Assembly (NCBI GenBank): GCA_964502525.1
Contig: CAZCXH010000001.1
Coordinates: 1 to 64,000, forward strand
Source of the DNA: DATLYB01 sp964502525
Lineage (GTDB): Bacteria > Bacteroidota > Bacteroidia > Chitinophagales > CAIOSU01
DNA: 64,000 bases
Direction of reading: 5' to 3'
Position 1 is the first letter of the stretch, and each line of letters starts with the position of its first letter. The notes beneath the pieces were generated by a model that searched no databases, was not told the origin of the DNA, and was given only the letters and a program-made list of their open reading frames with translations. Made by a program: the position numbers and the translations under genes. This document shows positions 8,021-16,762 of the stretch, piece by piece.

Positions 8021-9052
8021 ATGGATGCGCAGACCCTTTCCAGCGTTTTAAGCAGGCCTGCCCTGCTGCGGAATTATCCGATGACCGATCTCCAGCTTTT
8101 AGGGCAACAACATCCTTACGCCTCCATTGTCAGCGCTTTGATAGCGATAAAGGCGCACGATGAAAACGACAGCGGCTACGAATATTACCTCAATCAGGCT
8201 GCCATCCGGGTCCCGGACAGGAAACGGCTGTATCATTTAATTCATGCGCAGCCGGATATGCCCGCAAAGATTGCTGAACCCATGGAACCGCCTGCGGAGG
8301 AGGCGACTGCAAGCCGCGAAATGCCGGCATCTCCAAAAGAAGAAAAACCTGCTGACCTGGAAAAGCCCGTTGCCGCCTCTGCGCCTGAAACGGACAGCCC
8401 GGTAGTTATAAGGGAAATCTTAAAGCAACCGGAGGAAGAATCTCCTGTAAAATTGCCGGGTGCGGAGGAAACAGCGGAAGTCCTGAGGTCAATTAATGAA
8501 CCGGAACGGCAAATGCCAGCGCAGCAGCCTGAGATGAGAAATCAGAAGCAGGATGCCGGGGAGGAAGAGGCTTCTCTGAAATTGCCTGGTGTAGAGGAAG
8601 CAGTGGAAGTTTTGAAGTCAATCAACGAAACGGAACGGAAAAAACCAAAGTTGCCTGAGGCAGGCAATAAGGAGCGGGAAGCGGATGAGGAAGAATCTGC
8701 GGGTAAAAAGTATTCCTTTACGGAGTGGCTTTCATTCATCGGGCAAAAGAAGGAGGCGATAAAGGAAACTCCGGTGCAAAAAGAAATTAAAGAGAGCGCA
8801 GATCAGGGTGAATATAAATTTTCAAAGGCCGATGAACTGACGGAAAAGGAAGAGGCGTCCATTAAGCGGAAAGCGAAAGAAAGCCTGTCAGATGATCTCG
8901 AATGGGTAACGGAAACACTTGCGAAAATCTATGAATTGCAGAAGAAATATGACAAAGCGGAAGAAGCCTACAAGATGCTCAGCTTGAAATATCCGGATAA
9001 AAAAGCGTACTTTGCGCAGCGAATTGAAAACCTCAAAAGGTTTAAAGGTTGA
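8021..9052 (+). CDS. TPR-like protein of the lptE-secG cluster
   Basis: Protein of 343 residues with no signal peptide. The N-terminal ~90 residues look folded (LSRPALLRNYPMTDLQLLGQ). The middle is acidic, Pro/Glu-rich and contains two related ~45-residue repeats built around KLPGAEETAEVLRSINE and KLPGVEEAVEVLKSINE. The C-terminus (WVTETLAKIYELQKKYDKAE) is a tetratricopeptide unit. It follows lptE with one base between stop and start, and secG follows, a neighbourhood kept in many Bacteroidota. A scaffolding role at the inner membrane is possible, but nothing in the sequence fixes a function. Confidence 0.8.
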   Translation: MDAQTLSSVLSRPALLRNYPMTDLQLLGQQHPYASIVSALIAIKAHDENDSGYEYYLNQAAIRVPDRKRLYHLIHAQPDMPAKIAEPMEPPAEEATASREMPASPKEEKPADLEKPVAASAPETDSPVVIREILKQPEEESPVKLPGAEETAEVLRSINEPERQMPAQQPEMRNQKQDAGEEEASLKLPGVEEAVEVLKSINETERKKPKLPEAGNKEREADEEESAGKKYSFTEWLSFIGQKKEAIKETPVQKEIKESADQGEYKFSKADELTEKEEASIKRKAKESLSDDLEWVTETLAKIYELQKKYDKAEEAYKMLSLKYPDKKAYFAQRIENLKRFKG

Positions 9053-9107
9053 TGTCCAAAGGCCAATGTTAAGCAGAACTTTAAACTTAAAAACTATAAA
9101 CTGATAT

Positions 9108-9455
9108 ATGTACATCTTTCTCACCGTATTGATTATCGCGGTTTGCGTGTTGCTGGTGCTTGCCGTTTTGATTCAAAACCCAAAAGGCGGAGGATTGAGC
9201 GCATCTTTCGGGGGAATGGGCAACCAGGTGATGGGAGCGCGGAAGGCAACTGACTTCATCGAAAAGTCCACATGGACGCTTGTGGTTTCACTCCTTGTGC
9301 TCAGCCTCGTATCCGGAATATTCATGCCCAAAAAAGGCACTACGGAAGTTCAGAAATCAGAACTGGAGGACAAGATGAATCAAACCAGCTTCCCCCTTCC
9401 GCCAACTGCTCCTGATAACGGAGGCGAAACGCCTGCCGGGGAGGGAAATCCCTGA
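9108..9455 (+). CDS. secG: Preprotein translocase subunit SecG
   Basis: SecYEG accessory subunit, 115 residues. Two hydrophobic segments (YIFLTVLIIAVCVLLVLAVL near the N-terminus and LVVSLLVLSLVSGIF near 70) flank the conserved cytoplasmic loop IQNPKGGGLSASFGG. The C-terminal tail is Pro/Gly-rich and poorly conserved, as is usual for the family. It closes the miaB-secG run, and the gene after it is on the other strand. Confidence 0.95.
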   Translation: MYIFLTVLIIAVCVLLVLAVLIQNPKGGGLSASFGGMGNQVMGARKATDFIEKSTWTLVVSLLVLSLVSGIFMPKKGTTEVQKSELEDKMNQTSFPLPPTAPDNGGETPAGEGNP

Positions 9456-9459
9456 CCAG

Positions 9460-10179
9460 CTAATCAAGATTCTCGCTGATTTTTTTCACAAGGATTCTTT
9501 TCGCCACAGGGAAAAAGGTTTCATCAAAAGGAAAATTTACTCCGCTTTCAATGGCGTACGTGGCAGGGTTGGGCAGGTTCCTGTTGCTCCTGATTAAATC
9601 CATTTTTATCATTTCAAATGTATTGCTGATGGAGACATGGCAGGTGCTCACAAACTGCGTTTTCAGTCCCCTGAACTTCTCTTCCGCATTCTCGAAAATC
9701 GTGACTGAATATTCGTAAACCTTTACATTTTTCTTGTCTTTTTCTTTCAGGAACATGTACCCCGCAACCGGCTTGATGGGCATCACGCCCACGGGATAAA
9801 CCAGAAGGTTGTCTTCCACGAATTCATATAAGCCCTTTCCCTCTTTCAAATATTCCTTGAATTTTGGCAATGCGTAATCGGCAATGGTTTCTATTTCTTC
9901 CATGTAATTGTCATCATGGATCAGCCGCTCATATTCCAGCTTGAAATTCTGAAACTCTATCTTGGAAAGTTTCTTTGGAAATTGCCTCACCGCAATCGTC
10001 TTGTTCTTTTTGATGGAGATAAGATTATTGTAATGGAACACGAGGTCGGACAGGAACGGGTAGAGTTCATTCTCATTAAACTTTTTCCCGATCTTCTGCA
10101 GATATGCCAGCAGCAAATATTTCTTATACTCAAAGTCAATGATGCCGGAGGTAATCCAGTTTGCATCCAATTGAGCCAT
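9460..10179 (-). CDS. Conserved hypothetical protein
   Basis: A 239-residue soluble protein without signal peptide or membrane segment. It is rich in charged and aromatic residues (FEYKKYLLLAYLQKIGKKF, FVEDNLLVYPVGVMPIKPVA). I do not recognise a named domain, although the composition and position next to secG suggest a conserved Bacteroidota family. The C-terminal half could be a mixed alpha/beta fold. It ends 4 bases from the secG stop, so the two genes are convergent and the terminators must overlap. The next gene upstream on the same strand (an acyltransferase) starts 56 bases away and may be cotranscribed. Confidence 0.75.
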   Translation of the reverse strand: MAQLDANWITSGIIDFEYKKYLLLAYLQKIGKKFNENELYPFLSDLVFHYNNLISIKKNKTIAVRQFPKKLSKIEFQNFKLEYERLIHDDNYMEEIETIADYALPKFKEYLKEGKGLYEFVEDNLLVYPVGVMPIKPVAGYMFLKEKDKKNVKVYEYSVTIFENAEEKFRGLKTQFVSTCHVSISNTFEMIKMDLIRSNRNLPNPATYAIESGVNFPFDETFFPVAKRILVKKISENLD

Positions 10180-10234
10180 ACGTGAATAATTTAACGGGAA
10201 TTTTAGAAAAAAGTTTTCGGCAAGTCAACCACAC

Positions 10235-11956
10235 TTATACCAACGCTTCCAGTCCATAACCTTCCAGCCTGTTGTGATAAAAGTACAGCAGCTTGAGGTC
10301 GGAGCTCATGATATCCCCGTTCTGCTTTTTTACCAACGGCCTGCGGGTGTGATATAGCCCGACCTGCTGAAGCCCGCGTTCTACTATGAATTCGATGCCG
10401 CGGTTCATGGAATGCGTGAGTTTCACCTCGCTGTTTCTTTCCATTGCCAGGAGCTTGTCCCGGATTCGCCCGCAGGTTTTCACAAATTCATCATAAGAAA
10501 TGAACGTATCCTCGGGAGGCAACCGCAGCAATCCGAAAACATCGAGCTTCCTGTTGTTTTTGCGAATTATTTCAAATGCCGTGAATGCCACCAACTGGCT
10601 CGTCATGATGACATTGTATTTGAAATACTGCGAAACAATTTTGTCGCCCAGCATCTTTACGTACTCTTCATTGCGCTGGTGGTCATCCCTGAGTTCTCCG
10701 TCCGTAACGAAATATTTTTTCACGTCAACAGGGCGGTCGGCATGGTTATAGCTGACTCCGTATTTGTCAACCCTGTTGCCGAACAAATCCATGGGCGGTG
10801 CGAACGACAGATAAATCCGGGAGGTTTCCGTCAGAAACTTGGCAATAAAGCGGACAATTTTCAGCGATGTGGAAAGGGAATCCGGTTTTTCCATCAGGTA
10901 AAATTCCCTGCCCGTTCTTTTTAAATGCTCTTCGATGAGATTGGGCGCTTCCAGCACGAAATGATAATTCATCACCACCGGTATCACGATGATCTTTTTT
11001 GCGGCATCTCCCTTTTGGGCATAGTTCATGTACTGCGCGTCAAAAGTTGTTCCGAGCAGCCCAAGCTTAAGATGCCGCTCAATTGCGCCTGACCGCGACC
11101 GCGTTCCACCGGGGAAAAACAGGCTGTGGCAATCCCTGTGAAGCGCCAGCTTTGAATAAGTCTTCAGCGTTTCAAGATACATGAGATTTTTCTTGCGCCT
11201 GTCAACCTTGTAGGCTCCGAGCCGGTTCATGAAATACGCCAGCAGCTTGATGCCGAACAGGTTCAGACCTGCCCCATAGATAAATGCAGGCAGCCCGACC
11301 TCCTGTATCGCCCAGCCGATGACGATGGAATCGAGGTTGCTGATGTGCGTGGGGACGATGACGAGCGTATGCTGCTTGGCAAGCTCGCGCATGGATTCAA
11401 CATCTCCTTCGATAATCACGCGGTCGTGAATGCTGAACTGCTGGCTGATCTTCTGCTTGAAATTTTTTCCGAAGCTTGAATTCAGCAGGCGCGAAATGCC
11501 AAACGGTATCGCCAGCTTGGCGAACTCATAAACAGACGAATCAAAATTTCCGGCTATCTCATTCGCATAGCGCGATATGATGGTCTTCATCAGCGCCTGT
11601 GAATCACCGTCAAGCGTAACGTCTTTGCCGTCCTGCCTGGATATGCGCACCAAGCGGTTTTTGATGTCGTTCCAGAATTCTTTTTCGTCCTCCGGATCGG
11701 CTTTCCACGGATTCTGGGTGAGCCGGATCCGTTCATGGTAAACGGTGCGGGCGAGTTCTTCGGTTACCGTATTTTTCCCGTTGAAATGCGTCAGACATTT
11801 TTTAAGGCTCTCATTCCGTACTTCATCAATGAAGTCCCTGCGATGCTCGCTCAATTTATAGATGGGCCATTTCGTAATCTCCGGCTCGATAACGTCATAA
11901 CGTTTGATGACATAATCCGGAAGAAAATCAGCGGTATCCGTCTTTTGCTTAAACAC
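10235..11956 (-). CDS. Glycerol-3-phosphate-type acyltransferase
   Basis: A 573-residue member of the PlsB/PlsC acyltransferase superfamily. The catalytic HX4D motif is HISNLD (H204, D209). The substrate-binding block reads FPGGTRSRSG at 281-290, where many relatives have FPEGTR, and VIPVVMNYHF lies near 325 as the fourth block. The long N-terminal and C-terminal regions make it closer in size to PlsB than to the ~250-residue PlsC, so glycerol-3-phosphate or another glycerolipid acceptor is more likely than lysophosphatidate, but the acceptor is inference. There is no clear transmembrane helix; membrane association would be peripheral. Confidence 0.85.
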   Translation of the reverse strand: MFKQKTDTADFLPDYVIKRYDVIEPEITKWPIYKLSEHRRDFIDEVRNESLKKCLTHFNGKNTVTEELARTVYHERIRLTQNPWKADPEDEKEFWNDIKNRLVRISRQDGKDVTLDGDSQALMKTIISRYANEIAGNFDSSVYEFAKLAIPFGISRLLNSSFGKNFKQKISQQFSIHDRVIIEGDVESMRELAKQHTLVIVPTHISNLDSIVIGWAIQEVGLPAFIYGAGLNLFGIKLLAYFMNRLGAYKVDRRKKNLMYLETLKTYSKLALHRDCHSLFFPGGTRSRSGAIERHLKLGLLGTTFDAQYMNYAQKGDAAKKIIVIPVVMNYHFVLEAPNLIEEHLKRTGREFYLMEKPDSLSTSLKIVRFIAKFLTETSRIYLSFAPPMDLFGNRVDKYGVSYNHADRPVDVKKYFVTDGELRDDHQRNEEYVKMLGDKIVSQYFKYNVIMTSQLVAFTAFEIIRKNNRKLDVFGLLRLPPEDTFISYDEFVKTCGRIRDKLLAMERNSEVKLTHSMNRGIEFIVERGLQQVGLYHTRRPLVKKQNGDIMSSDLKLLYFYHNRLEGYGLEALV

Positions 11957-12001
11957 AATTAATTATTGCAGAAGTGAAAAATGCAAATTAAGTGAAATGA
12001 T

Positions 12002-12478
12002 TTATTTCATGCCAAACCAGGGATCCGAGATCAGATCGTTCATGAAAAGATCCTGATCATCCTTTTCCGCAATCTCCTCACCCGCCTTCTCCGCAAGCTC
12101 GTGGTAACGTTTGCACTCAACAGGGAGGTTGTTAAGCGCGCAGGCCCTCGCCATGCATTCTAATCCGTAGGCAAGGTCGTAATCTTTCAAATCATGTTTT
12201 TCCGTTAGTGCCAGGCAGCGCCTTGCATGATGCAGGGAATGAGGCTTGTCTTCCAGCACCGTGTAAACCCTTGCGAGCATCCACTCTCCCCGCTGCTCAT
12301 TAACGGGCAGTCCCACCTGCAGCCAATGATACAGCGAAGCATGGGCAAGGTGAACCATCATCTCATTATCATCGCTCGTCCGGTCCCTTTTTTCCAGCAG
12401 CGGCCAAATCCTGTTGAAGCAGTCAACGGCAAATTTTTTGTGAGCAGCGGGTTCGTTGATGATGATGGGTTCCGGCAT
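12002..12478 (-). CDS. Small TPR-like hypothetical protein
   Basis: A 158-residue, fully helical cytosolic protein. Pairs of amphipathic helices (HLAHASLYHWLQVG, ARVYTVLEDKPHSLHHARRC, LAYGLECMARACALNNL) resemble degenerate tetratricopeptide repeats. I do not recognise a specific family and no catalytic motif is visible. It stands alone between the acyltransferase and the tyrosine-degradation genes. Confidence 0.7.
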   Translation of the reverse strand: MPEPIIINEPAAHKKFAVDCFNRIWPLLEKRDRTSDDNEMMVHLAHASLYHWLQVGLPVNEQRGEWMLARVYTVLEDKPHSLHHARRCLALTEKHDLKDYDLAYGLECMARACALNNLPVECKRYHELAEKAGEEIAEKDDQDLFMNDLISDPWFGMK

Positions 12479-12515
12479 AATAACGATTTAAGATTTAAAG
12501 CCTGATAAATGTACA

Positions 12516-12553
12516 ACTTTAAAACTTTAGACTATAGACTTTAAACATTAAAC
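12516..12553. repeat. CTTTAAAC/CTTTAGAC-type AT repeat
   Basis: AAACTTTAGACTATAGACTT and related short steps. Similar runs stand between genes at about 9069-9104, 37125-37150, 46686-46712, 49080-49113 and 56562-56586. Confidence 0.55.
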
Positions 12554-12688
12554 TACTGCAGCGTCAAGTGCTTTATGTCAGGTAAAAGGTTTACGGTTTA
12601 CATGTTTCCTGTTTACCGTTAGTCTTTTCACAAAAACCGTAAACAGGAAACGAAAGAAACCGACAAAACAGGCTTGACGTTGCACTAC
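12553..12688. repeat. Copy B of the GTTTAC-type repeat, with inverted ends
   Basis: A 136-base copy with imperfect ~15-base terminal inverted repeats, TACTGCAGCGTCAAG at the left and CTTGACGTTGCACTA at the right. Its first ~90 bases match the copy at 3945-4048. The right end overlaps the stop codon (TAG, 12685-12687 on the reverse strand) of the HPPD gene. Confidence 0.8.
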
Positions 12689-13839
12689 AGGGTTCCCCTA
12701 AGTTCCTGTTCGCGCTCTATCGCCTCGAAAAGCGCCTTGAAATTTCCCTTGCCGAATGAAGTCGCTCCTTTGCGCTGAATGATTTCGTAGAACACCGTGG
12801 GACGGTCTTCTACGGGCTTGGTGAATATTTGGAGCAAATATCCTTCGTCATCCCTGTCAACGAGGATATTCAGTTTTTTCAGCGCTTCAATTTTTTCATC
12901 AATCCTGCCGCAGCGCTCCGTAACCGTATCGTAGTAGTTGTCAGGAACATAAAGAAATTCAACGCCACGTCTGCGCAATTCGGCAACTGTGGTTAAAATA
13001 TCATCCGTAGCAAGCGCGATATGCTGCACGCCCGCCCCGCGATAAAAATCAATGTACTCTTCAATCTGCGATTTCTTTTTTCCGTGAGCCGGTTCGTTAA
13101 TCGGGAATTTCACCCTGCCATTGCCATTCGACATCACTTTGCTCATCAGCGCGGTGTATTCCGTGGAGATGTCCTTGTCATCAAACGAAACCAACTGTGT
13201 GAATCCCATTGCGTTTTTATAGAAATCAACCCAGTGATTCATTTTGCCAAGTTCAACGTTGCCCACCATGTGGTCAATGAATTTCAAGCCGACAGGTTCT
13301 GTCTTGAATGGAGCATTCCATTTTTTGTATCCGGGAAGAAAAACCCCTTTGAAGTTTTTTCTTTCGACAAACACATGCACCGTTTCCCCGTAAGTCTTGA
13401 TTGCAGATCTCACAACCTGTCCATCCGCATCTTTTTCAACCATTGGCTCAAAATAGGGGAGGGCGCCACGTTTCACGGTTTCATGAAATGATTTCTTCGC
13501 GTCATCCACCCGCAGCGCGATGAATTTTACGCCATCGCCATGTTTTTGAACGTGCTTTGATATGTCGCTTTCCGGGTCGAAAGATGTAGTTAAAACGAGC
13601 GTGATTTTATCCTGCCGCAAAACGTAGGAGGCTTTGTCCTTCACACCCGTTTCCAATCCGGCATAGGCGAGCGGCTGGAATCCGAAGGCATGACAATAGT
13701 AATAAGCCGACTGCTTGGCGTTGCCGGCATAGAACTCAACATAGTCGGTTCCGTTCAAGGGAAGGAAATCTGTTTGATTAGCGGATGAGTTGATTAGCGG
13801 ATTAGCCGATGATTTTTTTATAGGGTGCTTCGTCTCCAT
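12685..13839 (-). CDS. hppD: 4-Hydroxyphenylpyruvate dioxygenase
   Basis: Non-haem Fe(II) enzyme that converts 4-hydroxyphenylpyruvate to homogentisate in tyrosine degradation. It is 384 residues long with two vicinal-oxygen-chelate domains. The N-terminal domain starts FLPLNGTDYVEFY, and the C-terminal catalytic domain has the iron ligands in KFIDHMVGNVE (His), GVQHIALATDD (His) and TVFYEIIQRKG (Glu). The C-terminal helix KGNFKALFEAIEREQELRG closes the site as in characterised enzymes. The first ~25 residues are low-complexity (KKSSANPLINSSANQ) and are encoded by short repeats of CCGCTAATC. The stop codon lies within the end of a GTTTAC-type repeat. It is the last gene of a run with an S23-like gene and hmgA. 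Confidence 0.96.
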   Translation of the reverse strand: METKHPIKKSSANPLINSSANQTDFLPLNGTDYVEFYAGNAKQSAYYYCHAFGFQPLAYAGLETGVKDKASYVLRQDKITLVLTTSFDPESDISKHVQKHGDGVKFIALRVDDAKKSFHETVKRGALPYFEPMVEKDADGQVVRSAIKTYGETVHVFVERKNFKGVFLPGYKKWNAPFKTEPVGLKFIDHMVGNVELGKMNHWVDFYKNAMGFTQLVSFDDKDISTEYTALMSKVMSNGNGRVKFPINEPAHGKKKSQIEEYIDFYRGAGVQHIALATDDILTTVAELRRRGVEFLYVPDNYYDTVTERCGRIDEKIEALKKLNILVDRDDEGYLLQIFTKPVEDRPTVFYEIIQRKGATSFGKGNFKALFEAIEREQELRGTL

Positions 13840-13844
13840 GATTA

Positions 13845-14240
13845 TTAATTAGAAGATTCCTTTATTAATGGATGGGCAGTTGATTTTTTAGAAGATGAAA
13901 TTATTTTGTTCAGTATTTTGCGAATCGAGCTTAATTCTTCAATTAGTCCAACTGGTTTGGGATAATTTTTTGCTTTTTCGCACAACTCAAGCCAATATTC
14001 AGTTTCATCAGCCTCTTTTAAGGCAATTTTCATTTTATGGATAAAATCAGCCTTACTTTCCGCATTCTGGGCCTCTCTGATATTCGCACCGATTGCAGTG
14101 CCGGACCTGAGCAATTGACGGCTGACTACGAATTTTTTCTTTTCTTCAAGCAACTCTGCGTATTCAATTGCTTTCAATGAAAAACCGAAGGAAAGCTGAA
14201 CAATCAGGTTGTCTTTATATTTCGGATTTTCGTGTGTCAT
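13845..14240 (-). CDS. Four-helix-bundle (S23/IVP-type) protein
   Basis: 131 residues matching the four-helix-bundle family first known from proteins encoded in 23S rRNA intervening sequences. Recognisable family features are FGFSLKAIEYAELL, the motif LLRSGTAIGANIREAQNAES, and DFIHKMKIALKEADETEYWL. The family forms pentamers and its cellular role is unknown. Free-standing copies are scattered through Bacteroidota genomes. Here it sits between hmgA and hppD with only 5 bases to the latter, so it interrupts a catabolic operon without an obvious link to tyrosine breakdown. Confidence 0.9.
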   Translation of the reverse strand: MTHENPKYKDNLIVQLSFGFSLKAIEYAELLEEKKKFVVSRQLLRSGTAIGANIREAQNAESKADFIHKMKIALKEADETEYWLELCEKAKNYPKPVGLIEELSSIRKILNKIISSSKKSTAHPLIKESSN

Positions 14241-14306
14241 TGCTTTTATGGTTATTGTTTACTTCACATTCGCTAATTCGCTAATCGTCCCATCCGCCAA
14301 TCACTA

Positions 14307-15470
14307 TCATTCATTCCAGCTCAAATAATAATCCTTTATCTCGATCTCCATCGCTTGTTTGGTGAGTTTCAGCGGATGGAACGTGTCAATCATCACCGCC
14401 AATTCTTTGGTTTCTTTTGCTCCAATGCTTTTTTCCACCGTTCCCGGATGAGGACCATGAGGAATGCCGATGGGATGCAGCGAAATCATCCCGCGTGTCA
14501 CGCGCTTGCGGCTCATGAAATCGCCATCAACATAATACAGCACCTCATCCGAATCAACATTGCTGTGGTTGTAGGGCGCGGGAATCGCCTTCGGATGGTA
14601 GTCGAACAATCGGGGCACAAAGGAACACACCACGAAGTTGTTTGCCTCAAACGTTTGATGCACCGGTGGCGGCTGGTGCACCCGTCCTGTTACCGGCTCG
14701 AAATCATGGATGGAAAAAGCGTAAGGATATAAATATCCATCCCAGCCGATCACATCAAACGGATGCGTGGTGTAATGGTACGGATAAATATGGTGCTGCT
14801 TTTTGATGTAAATGAGAAAGTCCCCCTTCTTGTCATTGGTCACCAGCCTTTCCGGCTTTCGGATGTCGCGCTCGCAGAAGGGCGAATGTTCCAGCAACTG
14901 CCCGAAACTGTTCCGGTACCTTTTCGGTGTGCGGATGGGGCTGAACGATTCCAATATCAGCAGGCGATTGCTGTCGTCTTTAAACTCAATCTGGTAAACC
15001 GTTCCGCGGGGAATAATCAAATAATCGCCATAGCTGAAATCGAGGCTTCCATATGCGGTCCTCAAGATTCCCTTGCCTTCATGCACGAAAATCATTTCAT
15101 CCGCTGACGAATTTTTAAAAAATGCCTTGTTGACGGATTGTTTGGGAGCCGCAAGATTGATCTGGCAATCATTGTTCACCAGCACCGGCACACGGCTCTG
15201 CAGATAATCTTTTTCCTCCTTCACATGGAAACCTTCAAATGCCCGATGCTTCATGTTTTTATCCTCCGCGATGTGCGGTTCCACCGAATAAGGCTTATCC
15301 ACCTTTCCCACCAGCGTAGGCGGATGAGTGTGATATAATAATGAATAGATGTCTGAGAATCCTTCCGTAGAAACCAACTGCTCCGCATACAATCCTCCAC
15401 TCGGCTTGCGGAACTGCGTGTGGCGCTTGTGGGGAATTCTGCCGAGCGTGTGGTAGTGCATAGGGGACAA
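14307..15470 (-). CDS. hmgA: Homogentisate 1,2-dioxygenase
   Basis: Cleaves the ring of homogentisate to maleylacetoacetate. It is 387 residues long, somewhat shorter than proteobacterial and human enzymes (~430-445), as in the Bacteroidota branch. The cupin core carries the family's iron ligands: His and Glu in YNHSNVDSDEVLYYVDGD and the second His in LHPIGIPHGPHPG. Other hallmarks are FHVKEEKDYLQSRVPVL and HPFDVIGWDGYLYPY. It lies upstream of the S23-like gene and hppD on the same strand, so the window holds two consecutive steps of the pathway. The later steps (fahA, maiA) are not present. Confidence 0.95.
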   Translation of the reverse strand: MSPMHYHTLGRIPHKRHTQFRKPSGGLYAEQLVSTEGFSDIYSLLYHTHPPTLVGKVDKPYSVEPHIAEDKNMKHRAFEGFHVKEEKDYLQSRVPVLVNNDCQINLAAPKQSVNKAFFKNSSADEMIFVHEGKGILRTAYGSLDFSYGDYLIIPRGTVYQIEFKDDSNRLLILESFSPIRTPKRYRNSFGQLLEHSPFCERDIRKPERLVTNDKKGDFLIYIKKQHHIYPYHYTTHPFDVIGWDGYLYPYAFSIHDFEPVTGRVHQPPPVHQTFEANNFVVCSFVPRLFDYHPKAIPAPYNHSNVDSDEVLYYVDGDFMSRKRVTRGMISLHPIGIPHGPHPGTVEKSIGAKETKELAVMIDTFHPLKLTKQAMEIEIKDYYLSWNE

Positions 15471-15598
15471 TTTGCTCTGGGTAAAGTTAATGATTTAGAA
15501 AAGTTGAGGTTTGGCTTCCGAAGTTTCAAATCTTTTAACAATACTTTCTCTAAAATATCAGCTCACAAGTCGTAATATGCAATCGTTTTTGCGGAACT

Positions 15599-16342
15599 TT
15601 GGACATCAGCCTTAAACAATCCTTTCCTGTGGCAGAATCGTGGGAACTCATACAAAAACTCTTTCATCCTGAAAGCATCATCGTATATGGCGGGCTGGTG
15701 TTGCTGCTCGCTGTGGTATTTGCTGAAACGGGGTTGTTTTTCGGCTTCTTCCTGCCGGGCGATTCGCTGCTGTTCACTGCCGGATTGCTCTGCGCCATGG
15801 GTGTGCTGCAGGTGCATATTGCAATCCTTCTCCTCTCTGTCACCGCATCGGGCGTTGTCGGCAACCTTGCCGGTTATTATTTCGGATGGAAGGCAGGGCC
15901 TCCGCTATTCAGGCGCGAGGACTCGCTGCTGTTCAAAAAGCGTTATGTGCGCATGGCTGATGATTTCTACAAGCGGCAGGGCGGGCTTGCCCTCGTAGCG
16001 GGGCGGTTTCTGCCTATTATCAGAACGTTTGCGCCTATCCTCGCAGGCGTCATCAGGATGGACTTTCGCGTCTTTATGCTCTATAACATTATCGGTTGCG
16101 TACTTTGGGTTTTCAGCCTCATCTGTGCCGGTTATTTCCTTGGAACTGCCTTCCCGGGAATAAAGGACTATCTGGAATATATCATCATCGGGCTGATCAT
16201 TATCACGGCCATCCCGGTTTACACCAGTTATAAAAAGGAAAAGGCTGCCGGAAAAGAGACCCCTCCTGCAGTCGGGAACGAGCCGAACTCAAAAGAAAAG
16301 GAAACGGTGGAGAAAAATGAACTTGTGACTATGGAAGCGTAA
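15599..16342 (+). CDS. DedA/VTT-family membrane protein
   Basis: Integral membrane protein of 247 residues with the SNARE-associated/VTT domain. Hallmarks are the first membrane segment LVLLLAVVFAETGLFFGFF, FLPGDSLLFTAG, the re-entrant motif GNLAGYYFGWKAG, and GRFLPIIRTFAPILAGV. Proteins of this family act as lipid scramblases or flippases, including undecaprenyl phosphate recycling, and affect envelope homeostasis; which lipid applies here is unknown. The start is a TTG at 15599, with no ATG available before the domain. The C-terminal tail is hydrophilic (KEKETVEKNELV). It is divergent from hmgA. Confidence 0.9.
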   Translation: MDISLKQSFPVAESWELIQKLFHPESIIVYGGLVLLLAVVFAETGLFFGFFLPGDSLLFTAGLLCAMGVLQVHIAILLLSVTASGVVGNLAGYYFGWKAGPPLFRREDSLLFKKRYVRMADDFYKRQGGLALVAGRFLPIIRTFAPILAGVIRMDFRVFMLYNIIGCVLWVFSLICAGYFLGTAFPGIKDYLEYIIIGLIIITAIPVYTSYKKEKAAGKETPPAVGNEPNSKEKETVEKNELVTMEA

Positions 16343-16762
16343 GGGTTATGGATTTGCAGCAGCGCACCGTCAATCGCTCATGGCAGGTTGTTTCTGATTT
16401 ATGGTTTACATGTTTCCGGTTAAAATACCGGGAGTAGTTGAGAAGGCATGAAAACGCGCTCTTGGTTATTACCAAACATTCTACCGTTCGGTTTATCGAA
16501 AACCTGACTTGTATCGGTAGAACTGTAAACGGTAAACGGGTAAACATTAAACAACTACGCACAGAATTGACTTGACACGGTAGTAGTTATTGCTGCCGGC
16601 ATTATTTCCCTGTATTTCGTTTATTGTTTTATTTCCATGAATTACATTGAAAATGCCCGAAAAGATAACATGGAAGCCATATTCCGGTTACCTTGCTTTT
16701 TTCAAAACTTTGCAAATTGCTTATCCTTTCATAAATTGATTGAAAATTAAAATCCTGTAACC
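16343..16762. other. Intergenic region with repeat remnants
   Basis: 420 bases without a gene. GTTTAC-type motifs at 16401-16421 and, inverted, at 16523-16547 bracket a ~100-base segment. A possible promoter for the next gene lies at 16709-16739. Confidence 0.7.
16709..16739 (+). promoter_or_regulatory. Possible -33/-7 promoter of the beta-helix gene
   Basis: TTTG at 16709-16712 is followed after 19 bases by TAAATTGA at 16732-16739, close to the Bacteroidota pattern TTTG-N19-21-TAnnTTTG but with two mismatches in the -7 box. It ends 23 bases before the ATG. Confidence 0.4.
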
